64,000 nt of DNA from Phycisphaerae bacterium (GTDB lineage: Bacteria; Planctomycetota; Phycisphaerae; UBA1845), in contig JAJDEB010000036.1 in the NCBI GenBank assembly GCA_029260015.1, positions 906,554 through 970,553 of the forward strand. Reading direction: 5' to 3'. This document shows, piece after piece, positions 53,322 to 62,490 of this stretch. The position numbers were made by a program, and so were the translations under genes. The notes under the pieces are model-generated. The model did not search any database. It saw only the letters and a program-made list of their open reading frames with translations, and was not told the DNA's origin. Every line of letters starts with the position of its first letter. The first letter of the stretch is position 1.

Positions 53322-56300
53322 GTGGCGTACTCGATGAGTCATTGTTCACCGATAGCGCAGCTTTGATCGAACGCACATGAATGTCGCGCTGCGGGAATGC
53401 GATTTCGATACCGGAATTTCTGAATTCCTGATCGATGGAAAAGTGCAGTTCGTCGATGGTCGACATGTAGTGATCGATGCAACCGACGTATGCACGAACC
53501 TCGAAATTGAGAGAACTATCGCCAAACCCGATAAACAAAATGCGCGGCGCGGGTTCATTGACGACATTGGGATTCTTCTCGACAACCCGCGTCATCACTT
53601 CTCGGGCGAGTTTCGTGTTCGATCCGTATGCAATACCTACCGGAACAATGACTCGAATCACCGAATCGGACAGGGTCCAGTTCACCACGCGACCGGTGAT
53701 GAATTCCTTGTTGGGAATGATCAACTCCTTGCGATCCCACGCCACCACTGTCGTCGCCCGCGTGCGGATGCGCGTGACCGTGCCGATGGTGTCGGCGACC
53801 GTCACCGTGTCACCGATGCGAATCGGTCGCTCGATGAGCAGCATCAAGCCCGAGGCCAGGTTGGCAAATATCTCCTGCAATCCGAAGCCCAGCCCGACCG
53901 TCATCGCTGCCACCAACCACTGCACCTGTGCCCAACCGACACCGATCTGGCCAAACGCAATGATGACGCCAGCCACCGTAATGATATATCGCGTGATCGC
54001 CGTCGCAGTGAACCGACCACCGGCATCGATGGGCAACCGTTGGAGGATTGTGATTTCCAGGAGCCCGGGAACGTTCTTGACTGCTACGATGGTGATCAGG
54101 GCTGTCAGGCTGACCAAACCCAGGTTGGCCAGCGTGATTGGAATCGTCTTGGTGAACTCGTTGATAACCGATGTTCCGTCGGCGGTGGTGATGGTTTCTG
54201 ACGCCTGATGCGTGATCGACCACAGCGTCACACCGCGAAGCACACCCAGAGCTGGAAGCGCATCTGCCCAGATCGCCCAAAAGCCAGCCACCCCGACCAC
54301 CATCATGGTCACTCGAACGAGTTGCAGCGTTTGCTTATTGATCGAGACGACGTCAAGTCGTTCATCCGGAACGTTGACCACATCCGGATCCGCAGGTGTC
54401 GCTGACTCTTGTTCTCTTTGCTGCTTCTGTGACGCCCGTTCCTTTGCCTCAGCGATCGCACGGCGTCTAATTTGCAAAACCAACCAGCGCTTGATCAATG
54501 AAAAACCGACAACCAATCCGACAAGCAGCCAAACCGACTCGACGAATCGCGTGCCAAGATACAGCGACGTGTAGTAGTAACCAAACACGGCAGCGATGAC
54601 GAGCAGCAGCGGTAGCGCGAGTGACACCGAGTACCAAAGATGACGAGAACGGTTTAGCCAACTGGCAGATTGACGTTGGAGGACGGGTCCAATCACTGGG
54701 CCATTCGGCCTGAGAACACGCTGGACGAACAGCGCGATGGCCAGGAATCCAATGACAAATCCCGCGCGACCCAGCGACCCCTTGAACGCTTCGTTACTCT
54801 GCGCTTCCAATGTCGAAAACACAAAAAACGTCGGCACAAGAATTGGCGTGAGCCAGGCGATGTGCAACTTAACAAGTTTCATCGACTGGGCATTCCAACG
54901 AAAATGCTTTTCGCCCAGCCCATTGATCCTAGCGATTTGACGCAATGACTGGAGCGTCAGGAGAATGACAGCCGTCGCGCTTAATCCACTCGAAACGGAC
55001 TTTGAAAAATCGGTCGATTCGTGTGGCGCGGCAATCACCCATCCCAAAAACCACAACGTCGCCGGCCAACGTATCGCAAGAAACGCAGTCGCAAACAACA
55101 CCCCCACGGTACGAAGCATGGAGTCCTTTGCCGGCTTGCCGGATCGCTCACCTGCCATTCGTATGAATCTGCGAAGTCGCCCCGATGCAGTCCAGAGGGC
55201 CAACAATACGAGCGATCCTGCCCCCATCCAGGCGGCGCTTGCCCGCAACGTTCCACTGATCGATCGGATGACATTGCCCCAGCTTGCTGGAGTGGCCAAC
55301 CACACGAATGCGTCGCGGCTATGTCGAATGTCGGATACGCCCGGTGTATTCCCGCTGCGGATCCAAAGCACTTTCTCGTCGACGTACTGTTTGAACCGCT
55401 CGATGGTGACGACCAGTTCGCGCTCTTTGGTGTCGAGGTCCACGAGTTTGTCGAACAACCGATCGTATTCCTTCAACAGGCTGCTCATGTCAGTACGAAG
55501 GTTGGTGATCGCATCCTTGGCGGCTTGCTCAATCGTCGCCCGACGGTCCGAGCTTTCGCCGGCGTCGATCTGCGACAAGACATCTGCGACGATTTCATCG
55601 GCAGCGACGAGTTCGGCCCGCCGATCTTCCAATTCCAGGATCGTCAACTGCACTGCGCTGATGCGATCCTTGTCGATGCGCAAGTCACGGTGGATGGGTC
55701 GAATGTTCGGAAGGTTGCCTCGATGCTTTCGCAGGAGTTGTCCGATGGCATTGGTCAATCCGGTCACGTTGACGCGACGGTTGATCTTTTCATATTCCTG
55801 ACTGAGTTGGGCGAGTTGTGCTTCGGTTTCTGTAACGCGAACGTCAACCCTTTTGATTTCAGACTGCAAGTCTTTGGCACGAAGGGCTAGTTTTTCGCGC
55901 TCCTCAACGAGCGGAAGAATCGAAGGGTGGGCTTGTTTGAGTTGCTCGCGGGCGTCACGAAGCGCCTGGGCGGATTCAAGCTGGGCCTTTTGCTGCACAC
56001 GTTTCTGTATTTCGGCAACAACTTTTTCCGCGTATCCAACCCGCCGCGTGCAACGATCGATTCGGGCTTGCAACAAATCGCGCCGGGCGTCGTAGCTGAG
56101 AATCTCGCTGTTGTACGCTTCGATCTCGCGATCGATTGCCAAACGCCTTGACTGAACCAACGCCCTCTGTGCCGACCGCGTGATCGCTGACTGATCGTCC
56201 TCCGGCGCAGGTGCTGGATCGGTGATGGCCAGCAGTCTCGTTTTCGCGGCGGCGATTAGTTCGGGGATTTCCTTACGACGGGTCGTCCGCTGGTCACGTT

Positions 56301-56784
56301 CGCGCTCCCAGTCGGCGAGCATCTTCTTCTCGGACTCAGCATCACTCTGCAATTGTCGAAAGCGCAGTTCCAGGTCACCACGAGAAGCGTTTTGCGAAAC
56401 ATCGGAACCGGGTTCAGGGAGTGGTTGTAATAATTCAGCTTGAATCGCTGCAAGCCTCTCCGGTGCTTTCTGACGTTCGGAGTCATATTCGGCTGCCTTC
56501 GCAACCCACTGCTCGGCGATTTCAATTTGACCGATGGCCTGCGTGTAAACACTGGCTGTTTTGGTCTTGGCGTCGTCAGAAAGATTGACTGCACTTTTGA
56601 CTTGCTCGAGCTGAAGGTGCAGTTCCTCTTTGTTCAGTAAATCCTGCGGAACTGCGACAGCGGGTGGCCCATTCGTGCCGATGTTCTGGGCCTGCTGACC
56701 GACTACGGACTTGGGCGCAGCAAGCAATGGAGTCATGCAAATGACCCCAAAGCAGAGTTGACGTATACGCCTTAATTGTCGCAT
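53308..56784 (-). CDS. Large MscS-superfamily mechanosensitive channel (MscK-like)
   Basis: A 1158-residue member of the MscS superfamily, which opens under membrane tension to release osmolytes. A signal peptide (about residues 1-35, from the ATG at 56784) is followed by a large periplasmic part with coiled coils (about 55-430), a cluster of about nine to ten membrane helices (from about 470), and the MscS core (about residues 890-1150) with GFGLQEIFANLASGLMLLIE and VVAWDRKELIIPNKEFITG. The ATG is chosen over the longer open frame (to 56988) because that would overlap the corA gene. It starts 50 bases after corA. Confidence 0.92.
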   Translation of the reverse strand: MRQLRRIRQLCFGVICMTPLLAAPKSVVGQQAQNIGTNGPPAVAVPQDLLNKEELHLQLEQVKSAVNLSDDAKTKTASVYTQAIGQIEIAEQWVAKAAEYDSERQKAPERLAAIQAELLQPLPEPGSDVSQNASRGDLELRFRQLQSDAESEKKMLADWERERDQRTTRRKEIPELIAAAKTRLLAITDPAPAPEDDQSAITRSAQRALVQSRRLAIDREIEAYNSEILSYDARRDLLQARIDRCTRRVGYAEKVVAEIQKRVQQKAQLESAQALRDAREQLKQAHPSILPLVEEREKLALRAKDLQSEIKRVDVRVTETEAQLAQLSQEYEKINRRVNVTGLTNAIGQLLRKHRGNLPNIRPIHRDLRIDKDRISAVQLTILELEDRRAELVAADEIVADVLSQIDAGESSDRRATIEQAAKDAITNLRTDMSSLLKEYDRLFDKLVDLDTKERELVVTIERFKQYVDEKVLWIRSGNTPGVSDIRHSRDAFVWLATPASWGNVIRSISGTLRASAAWMGAGSLVLLALWTASGRLRRFIRMAGERSGKPAKDSMLRTVGVLFATAFLAIRWPATLWFLGWVIAAPHESTDFSKSVSSGLSATAVILLTLQSLRQIARINGLGEKHFRWNAQSMKLVKLHIAWLTPILVPTFFVFSTLEAQSNEAFKGSLGRAGFVIGFLAIALFVQRVLRPNGPVIGPVLQRQSASWLNRSRHLWYSVSLALPLLLVIAAVFGYYYTSLYLGTRFVESVWLLVGLVVGFSLIKRWLVLQIRRRAIAEAKERASQKQQREQESATPADPDVVNVPDERLDVVSINKQTLQLVRVTMMVVGVAGFWAIWADALPALGVLRGVTLWSITHQASETITTADGTSVINEFTKTIPITLANLGLVSLTALITIVAVKNVPGLLEITILQRLPIDAGGRFTATAITRYIITVAGVIIAFGQIGVGWAQVQWLVAAMTVGLGFGLQEIFANLASGLMLLIERPIRIGDTVTVADTIGTVTRIRTRATTVVAWDRKELIIPNKEFITGRVVNWTLSDSVIRVIVPVGIAYGSNTKLAREVMTRVVEKNPNVVNEPAPRILFIGFGDSSLNFEVRAYVGCIDHYMSTIDELHFSIDQEFRNSGIEIAFPQRDIHVRSIKAALSVNNDSSSTPHEAD

Positions 56785-56834
56785 GCCATTCACTGCTTTC
56801 CTGATTGCCGTCGGGCGATCAAAAACCGATCGAT

Positions 56835-57947
56835 TCACGATCTGTCGGTTTGCTCGTTCTCGTTGGACCTGCGACTTTTCAATTGTGCCGTGACGCGTTG
56901 CCCACCAAGCCATCCCTTGCGCCAGAAGAATACCAACATTATGACGGCGATGGCGAACATGGCGACAAGGAGTAGAGGATACGCCCAAGGCCTTTTTAAT
57001 TCCGGCATGAATTCAAAATTCATACCGTAAATACCGGCTAGGAATGTCAATGGGATGAAAATAGTGGCCATGATCGTCAGGACTTTCATCACTTCGTTTT
57101 GACGATTTCCGACGCTCGACAGGTAGACATCCATCAGACCGCCAGCCAACTCTCGATATGTCTCGACGCCATCCATAAGCTGCACGCAGTGGTCATAACA
57201 ATCTCGCAGGTACATGCGCACCGTGTCGGAGATGAATGGATTTTCGTCGCGAATCAAAGAATTGATCGCCTCTCGTTGCGGCCATATGGATCGCCGAATG
57301 GTCAGCAGGTCACGCTTGGCACCGTGAATCTCCTGCAGTACCTCTGGTCTGGGGTCCGAGACGATCAGATCTTCCAACGCTTCAAGATTTTCGCCAAACC
57401 GTTCAAGCAGAGGATAGTAGCCGTCGATGATCGCATCGAGCAACGCGTAGGACAAATAACTTGGCCCCTCCTTGAGTAGGATTGCACCCTTGTTGCGAAT
57501 GCGATTGCGCACGGGTTCAAACACGTCTTCGCGTTGCTCTTGAAAAGTGAGCACGTAATTTTTGCCAACAAAGATGCTAACCTGTTCAGGCCTCATCCCG
57601 ATGTGATTGGGAAGGACCATACGCGTGATACAGAGCGTATGGCCTTGAAAACATTCGACCTTGGGACGTTGCGGAACGTTGACCACATCTTCGAGTGCGA
57701 GCGCGTGAATATCAAAATGCTCGGCGATTTCTCTTAGCTTGGCTTCGTCACCGAGTCCATAAACGTCGACCCAGCAGACTGAGTCGTCGTCGAGCATTCC
57801 GGTCAATTCCGAAACCTGTACGTCTTCGCGCTCCTCAAGAGCCTGGGGGCTATATTTCATGACTCGGATGACGGGTGCTTGAGCCTCCTCGTGAATCACG
57901 AGCGTCCCCGGCTTAGACCCGGCTGGTGGATGTCGCTTTCGAAGCAT
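56835..57947 (-). CDS. corA: CorA-family magnesium/divalent cation channel
   Basis: Pentameric inner-membrane channel for Mg2+ (sometimes Co2+ or Ni2+). The 370-residue product has a large acidic cytoplasmic domain and two C-terminal membrane helices with the YGMNF selectivity signature (in LAGIYGMNFEFMPEL). The tail is short and basic (KSRRSNENEQ). The start at 57947 is preceded by CGGAGA at 11 bases. It heads the run with the MscK-like channel, GNAT and pyrC, so ion and osmotic functions may be coordinated. Confidence 0.95.
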   Translation of the reverse strand: MLRKRHPPAGSKPGTLVIHEEAQAPVIRVMKYSPQALEEREDVQVSELTGMLDDDSVCWVDVYGLGDEAKLREIAEHFDIHALALEDVVNVPQRPKVECFQGHTLCITRMVLPNHIGMRPEQVSIFVGKNYVLTFQEQREDVFEPVRNRIRNKGAILLKEGPSYLSYALLDAIIDGYYPLLERFGENLEALEDLIVSDPRPEVLQEIHGAKRDLLTIRRSIWPQREAINSLIRDENPFISDTVRMYLRDCYDHCVQLMDGVETYRELAGGLMDVYLSSVGNRQNEVMKVLTIMATIFIPLTFLAGIYGMNFEFMPELKRPWAYPLLLVAMFAIAVIMLVFFWRKGWLGGQRVTAQLKSRRSNENEQTDRS

Positions 57948-58265
57948 TCGACTGCATCTCCGTTGGGCGCCGGTGGTCGCAACCGCTGACGCCGTCTTCT
58001 AATTGATTCGTTTCATTTTCGGTCTGTTGTCTGCAGTCCGCAAGACTTGAATTGGAGCGTGTCGGGATCAGTTGCTTTTGCGTCGTTAGAATTCCCGCGT
58101 GCGACGCACCCAACGCGTCATGCTTGCCAACATCGCCGTACTCCTGTCTAATCGTTAATGAAATTGCGACATTATCCCATGCGAAGCGCCTTGAATCCTG
58201 TCGTCACTGAAATCTCGCAATGACCTAGAGACTGCCCCGTTCCGTTGCGATTTGGACTTGAGAGC
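57948..58265. other. Divergent intergenic region between corA and the RimK unit
   Basis: The 318-base region should hold promoters in both directions, but no strong match to consensus was found on either strand. It has no recognised repeat or gene. The plus-strand unit begins at 58266 with a weak ribosome binding site (GAGAG). Confidence 0.5.
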
Positions 58266-58781
58266 ATGATTAAAGCAAAAAAGAAGGCCATGGGTGTGAT
58301 CGGTTGGCGAGAATGGATCGAATTGCAGGATCTCGGAATCGCCAGGGTCAAAGCCAAAATCGACACCGGTGCCCGTTCGTCGTCGTTGCACGCAATTGAC
58401 ATCAAGACATCAGAACGCGACGGTAAGACGATCGCAACTTTTCGCGTGCATCCCCTGCAACGCAACTCGCGGGAGACGGTTGAGTGCGAAGCAGAAGTGC
58501 TCGAATATCGTCTAATACGCAGTTCGACAGGCCACGCCCAGCGGCGACCGGTGATCATCACCACGATTCAGGTTCTTGGTGAATCCTGGCCCATCGAACT
58601 AACACTTGCCAATCGTGACGAGATGGGCTTCCGCATGCTTCTGGGACGAGAGGCAATTCGAAAACGGTTCATGATCGATTGCGGCAGGTCATTCTACGGT
58701 GGTCAGCCACCGCGCGAGAAGAAACGAAGCGTCGAGTTTGCAAGAATCGAATCGGGCCCAAAAAAGGGGACAATCCAATGA
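58266..58781 (+). CDS. Retropepsin-like 'ATP-dependent zinc protease' family protein
   Basis: A 171-residue single-domain protein of the family often annotated as putative ATP-dependent zinc protease, with a retropepsin-like aspartic fold. The catalytic-type motif KIDTGARSSSLHA places an Asp at about residue 34. The second part contains LLGREAIRKRFMIDCGRSF. Members are frequently encoded beside RimK-type ligases, as here. The stop overlaps the RimK start by ATGA, so the two are translationally coupled. Substrate unknown. TTG 58245 upstream is an alternative start. Confidence 0.85.
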   Translation: MIKAKKKAMGVIGWREWIELQDLGIARVKAKIDTGARSSSLHAIDIKTSERDGKTIATFRVHPLQRNSRETVECEAEVLEYRLIRSSTGHAQRRPVIITTIQVLGESWPIELTLANRDEMGFRMLLGREAIRKRFMIDCGRSFYGGQPPREKKRSVEFARIESGPKKGTIQ

Positions 58782-59974
58782 GCGAAAAAATGAAGCTGGC
58801 TATCTTGTCCTGCAGCCCCAAGTGCTACAGTTCACGCCGATTGATTGAAGCTGCCGAAAATCGCGGTCACGAAGTTAAAGTTCTAAATACTCTTAAGTTT
58901 GGCATCGATTTGCGGCAAGAGAATCCCGATCTTTACTACCGATCAAAACTGCTTAGCCAATACGACTCCGTGCTTCCGAGAATTGGTGCCTCGATCACCT
59001 ATTTCGGAACTGCCGTATTGCGACAGTTTGAGCAGATGGACGTCTTCTGCGCAAATACGGCGGCAGGCGTGACCAATTCCCGCGACAAACTCCGCAGTCT
59101 TCAAATCCTAAGCCGTCATAAGATTGGCATACCGGAAACGACTTTCGTTCGAGATCGGAAAGATGTTCTGGGCGCGATTGAACGTGTTGGGGGCGCTCCG
59201 GTCATTATTAAGTTGCTAGAAGGCACACAAGGCGTTGGGGTCGTCTTGGCCGAGTCTGCCAAGGTTGCAGAGGCGATCATTGAAACTCTGCAGAGTGCGA
59301 AGCAGAACGTACTCATTCAGAAATTTGTGGCAGAGAGCAAGGGGCGTGACGTCCGTGCATTTGTTGTGGGTGATCGAGTCGTGGCGGCGATGCGTCGGGT
59401 CGCTCAGGGGCAGGAATTTCGCAGCAACGTCCACCGCGGTGGCGTCACCGAGGCTATCGAACTCGACGAATCTTACCGCGAAACTGCGGTGCGTGCGGCA
59501 CAAATAATGGGGCTACGAGTGGCAGGTGTTGACATGCTTGAGGGCAAGGACGGCCCGCAAGTCATGGAAATTAACTCGTCGCCTGGGCTTGAAGGAATCG
59601 AAACGTGTACCCAACTCGATATCGCTGGGTCGATTGTCGATTTCATTTCCGCACAGGTGAATTTTTCGGAGATCGATCTGCGCCAAAGACTCACAGTCAG
59701 CCGAGGTTATGGCGTCACTGAAATCCACATACCTGATGGATCGGAATTTATTGGCCGCACCATCGGCGATTCAGGCTTGCGCGACCGCGACATCAACATA
59801 CTAACGCTTAATCGTGGCACAACGGTGATTCCGAATCCGCGAACTGACAGACAACTGGAATCCGGTGACCGCCTCCTCTGTTTTGGAAAACTCGAAGGAA
59901 TGCGGGCCATGATTCCAGAAAAGACCAGACGGAAACTCCGTCCTAAAATGCAAGATCTTCCACCACAGGAATAG
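58778..59974 (+). CDS. rimK: RimK-type ATP-grasp ligase with C-terminal TrkA_C domain
   Basis: Residues 1-295 are a RimK-type ATP-grasp ligase, which in E. coli adds glutamates to ribosomal protein S6 and in relatives makes other peptide bonds. Motifs include GVTNSRDKLRSLQIL, LLEGTQGVGVVLAE, KGRDVRAFVVGD and the metal segment QVMEINSSPGLEG. Residues 308-385 form a TrkA_C (RCK_C) domain, seen in GVTEIHIPDGSEFIGRTIGD and LESGDRLLCFG, the ligand-binding module of K+ and anion channels. RimK is normally about 300 residues. ATG 58778 overlaps the upstream stop; AAGGGGA lies 7 bases before it. Confidence 0.93.
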   Translation: MSEKMKLAILSCSPKCYSSRRLIEAAENRGHEVKVLNTLKFGIDLRQENPDLYYRSKLLSQYDSVLPRIGASITYFGTAVLRQFEQMDVFCANTAAGVTNSRDKLRSLQILSRHKIGIPETTFVRDRKDVLGAIERVGGAPVIIKLLEGTQGVGVVLAESAKVAEAIIETLQSAKQNVLIQKFVAESKGRDVRAFVVGDRVVAAMRRVAQGQEFRSNVHRGGVTEAIELDESYRETAVRAAQIMGLRVAGVDMLEGKDGPQVMEINSSPGLEGIETCTQLDIAGSIVDFISAQVNFSEIDLRQRLTVSRGYGVTEIHIPDGSEFIGRTIGDSGLRDRDINILTLNRGTTVIPNPRTDRQLESGDRLLCFGKLEGMRAMIPEKTRRKLRPKMQDLPPQE

Positions 59975-60001
59975 GCACATACTATTCCCTCGAAAGAAAC
60001 C

Positions 60002-61096
60002 ATGGAACGAATTCGAAAATCCATCGACGAATGGAACGGTACAACGATCAAACCGGGCGAGTCGCGCAACGTTAAGCTTGCCGTCGGCGAAGCGTATTCG
60101 GGGGTCACCGTACACATTCCAATTCATATTCGCCGCGCCATTGAACCGGGTCCGACGGTGTTTGTCACCGCAGCGCTTCACGGTGACGAAATCAATGGCA
60201 CCGGCGCGATCCGAACCCTTGTTCAAGACGAGTCATTCAAACTCAAACGCGGCAGTGTCATCCTGGTCCCCGTGCTTAACATCCTGTCATTCGATCGACA
60301 CTCGCGTTACCTCCCCGATCGTCGCGATCTCAATCGCAGCTTTCCCGGTTCCAAAACCGGCAGCCTCGCAGGGCGGATGGCCGCCACCATCTTTGAGGAA
60401 ATCATCGCACGCAGCGACTACGGTATCGACCTGCACACCGCCGCTGTCCGTCGAACCAACTATCCCAACGTTCGCGGCGACATGACCGACCCAAAGGTCA
60501 AAATGCTTGCAGAATCGTTTGGGTTTGAGGTCATCATCAACGGTAAGGGGCCCAAAGGCGCCCTGCGACGCGAAGCATGCAGAGCCGGTTGCCCGACCAT
60601 CATCATGGAAGGTGGAGAGGTTTGGAAAGTCGAACCGGGTATCGTCGAGGCGGCAATTGTCGGAATCAAGAACGTACTTCGCGGCCTGGAAATGCTCGAC
60701 GGCGAAGCCGACAATGCGTCCTTTCAAGTCGTTGTCAATAAATCGAGATGGACGCGCGCTGAAAATGGTGGCTTCCTTCAGTTCCACATCAAACCCGGCG
60801 ACATCATCAGCAAGGACCAACCGGTCGCCACCAATACAACCCTGCTGGGAAGCGAACGAAACACCCTGCACTCACCGTTCGACGCCGTCGTGATCGGCAT
60901 GACCACGCTACCGGCGATCAGCCCGGGTGAACCCATCTGTCACTTGGCCCGTCTTCCGCGAGGCGTCAAACCCGCCGACCTATTGAGAAAGCGCACGAAA
61001 GAAGCAGGACTCGGCGAACGCCTCTCCGACGATCTCGCATCCAATGTTCTCGTGGTTGAACCGTCTGAAGAAGTCAACGGCCTGAGCGCAATCTAG
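60002..61096 (+). CDS. Succinylglutamate desuccinylase / aspartoacylase-like zinc hydrolase
   Basis: A 364-residue zinc carboxypeptidase-fold hydrolase of the AstE/AspA family, which removes acyl or succinyl groups from amino acids. Zinc ligands are His60, Glu63 (ALHGDEINGTG) and His145 (IDLHTAAV); RRDLNRSFPG is the conserved substrate loop, and a catalytic Glu lies in IIMEGGEVWK. Following rimK by 27 bases, it may undo or trim what the ligase adds. The C-terminal 100 residues look like a barrel-sandwich domain with VATNTTLLGS. Confidence 0.9.
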   Translation: MERIRKSIDEWNGTTIKPGESRNVKLAVGEAYSGVTVHIPIHIRRAIEPGPTVFVTAALHGDEINGTGAIRTLVQDESFKLKRGSVILVPVLNILSFDRHSRYLPDRRDLNRSFPGSKTGSLAGRMAATIFEEIIARSDYGIDLHTAAVRRTNYPNVRGDMTDPKVKMLAESFGFEVIINGKGPKGALRREACRAGCPTIIMEGGEVWKVEPGIVEAAIVGIKNVLRGLEMLDGEADNASFQVVVNKSRWTRAENGGFLQFHIKPGDIISKDQPVATNTTLLGSERNTLHSPFDAVVIGMTTLPAISPGEPICHLARLPRGVKPADLLRKRTKEAGLGERLSDDLASNVLVVEPSEEVNGLSAI

Positions 61097-61151
61097 CGAG
61101 AATATTGGCTGGTCACAGCTTCGTTCAATTGACACAGCCTGCAAGAAGACC

Positions 61152-61176
61152 GCCGGGCACGCTTGACGTACCCGGC
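61152..61176. terminator. Inverted repeat between convergent genes
   Basis: GCCGGGCACG and CGTACCCGGC pair over 10 bases with one mismatch around a 5-base loop (61152-61176). It lies between the aspartoacylase-like stop (61096) and the end of the small secreted gene (61240, minus strand). Minus-strand T richness after it (GGTCTTCTTG) is modest, so it may terminate both. Confidence 0.45.
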
Positions 61177-61239
61177 AGTCATGCACTCAATTAGATTGTT
61201 CATTGAAGTGAACACTTCTACAGAAATTCAACACCATTC

Positions 61240-61488
61240 TTAGAAGGCCGTGCAGGTTAAACCCGTTCGGTTTTCGTACGCGACCCTGTCGCACATCGTA
61301 CCAAAGAAGAGAACCGATGGTCCGCCAGGCGACTTGCTGCAATTCCAACGGTATGTCGGACCACACTGTGGCCCCCCAATCGGACCGCGTGCATTTGCGG
61401 ATTGCGTTGCTGCGATAAAGCCGATCACTCCGGCGACGACCAACGTTGATGTTGCGATAAATTTCTTGGAACGAGCAAGACGTTTCAC
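61240..61488 (-). CDS. Small secreted cysteine-containing protein
   Basis: An 82-residue exported protein. GTG 61488 has AAAGGAGA 7 bases upstream and begins a signal peptide (basic start, hydrophobic core, cleavage after ANA near residue 34). The mature 48-residue part has four cysteines (CGPT, NCSK, MCDR and TCTAF) and is rich in Gly and Pro, suggesting two disulphides. No family recognised. It converges with the aspartoacylase-like gene. Confidence 0.6.
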   Translation of the reverse strand: MKRLARSKKFIATSTLVVAGVIGFIAATQSANARGPIGGPQCGPTYRWNCSKSPGGPSVLFFGTMCDRVAYENRTGLTCTAF

Positions 61489-61788
61489 AGAAGGTCTCCT
61501 TTCGAGCCCGTGCCGAGACGTTTCAGCAACGCGCTGATCGACTTGGCACGACAATACTTTGAGTCGTTGATCCAACGTCAACGCATATTCGGTTTCGCAA
61601 CGCCTAATAGTGCCTCAGAAACTGCGCGCACACCGAGCGTCTCGCCTAGCGGCAACGTTTTCTGCTTCCAATGGAATGTAAGGCGGCAATAACAACTCTT
61701 CATTGGCTATTGCACTCGCCAACCTAGATGGCGAGAATTAAGAGAATATCCCCGCATGTAATCTTGGTTTTTTTCGAGGACCTTTGAA
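61489..61788. other. Intergenic region upstream of the sigma factor gene
   Basis: No gene is seen in this 300-base divergent region. It contains CTCGCC / GGCGAG (61715-61735, loop of 9 bases), overlapping a possible -35 box TTGCAC at 61710-61715 with GAGAAT 16 bases later. This could be an operator over the sigma factor promoter, but it is short and may be chance. Confidence 0.35.
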
Positions 61789-62409
61789 TTGGCCGGAATG
61801 CGAACAGCTAATGGGGGAACGAAGTTTTCGACTCACGAGTCGAATGACACCACGCCGTTGAATCATCTGGAATCAGGCGGCGTTGCGGCACCTGATGAAT
61901 CCAATCATGTCGCCCGACTCATGGTGCAGTTGTATCAAGAATTGCGATGTCTCGCGTCGCGTTCGCTTCGTTGCGAAAGATCAAACCATACGCTCCAGAC
62001 AACCGAGTTGGTTCACGAAGCGTATCTCAGACTGGCCGATCAGCGCAATGTTTCCGCGATGGATCCGATTCATTTTCGCGCGGCGACGGCAACTGTTATG
62101 CGCCGCATCCTTGTTGACTACGCTCGCGCCCGTCAGAGTCGCAAGCGTGGCGGTGGGATTTCCGTACTCCCTCTCGATGCCATAGTCACGCAAGTGGAAC
62201 AACGAGGATTCACATTGCCCGCATTGGACGAAGCGCTCGAGTTGTTGGCCGCACTCGACAGTCGCAAATGCCAGGTCATCGAGTTGCGCTTTTTTGCTGG
62301 GCTGACTATTGACGAAGTCGCACAAACACTGTGCGTACATCGATGCACCATCGAGAGAGACTGGACGTTTGCAAGATCCTGGTTGCGAAGCAAGTTGTTT
62401 GAAGATTAG
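61789..62409 (+). CDS. ECF-type sigma factor (Sig-70_X6-like)
   Basis: A 206-residue RNA polymerase sigma factor of the extracytoplasmic-function kind, of the Sig-70_X6 type common in Planctomycetes and Acidobacteria, where it often precedes a kinase gene. Region 2 is seen in TTELVHEAYLRLADQ and FRAATATVMRRILVDYARAR, and region 4 HTH in LRFFAGLTIDEVAQTLCVHR. No zinc-finger anti-sigma gene is adjacent; regulation by the kinase or by its own transcription is possible. The start is TTG 61789, 8 bases after CGAGGA. The kinase gene starts 81 bases downstream. Confidence 0.88.
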   Translation: MAGMRTANGGTKFSTHESNDTTPLNHLESGGVAAPDESNHVARLMVQLYQELRCLASRSLRCERSNHTLQTTELVHEAYLRLADQRNVSAMDPIHFRAATATVMRRILVDYARARQSRKRGGGISVLPLDAIVTQVEQRGFTLPALDEALELLAALDSRKCQVIELRFFAGLTIDEVAQTLCVHRCTIERDWTFARSWLRSKLFED

Positions 62410-62490
62410 GGGTACCTACAGATGCAGTGACACCCCGATTGGATTGATCGATCTTGACTCACTGATGCAACAAGTCGGCGGCACCAAGAA

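Noticed and set aside
53377..54201. Plus-strand open frame inside the MscK-like gene
   Set aside because: Overlaps the MscS core on the other strand, with no start signal or family resemblance.
56785..56988. N-terminal extension of the MscK-like protein upstream of 56784
   Set aside because: It would overlap the corA gene and lacks the signal peptide that begins exactly at 56784.
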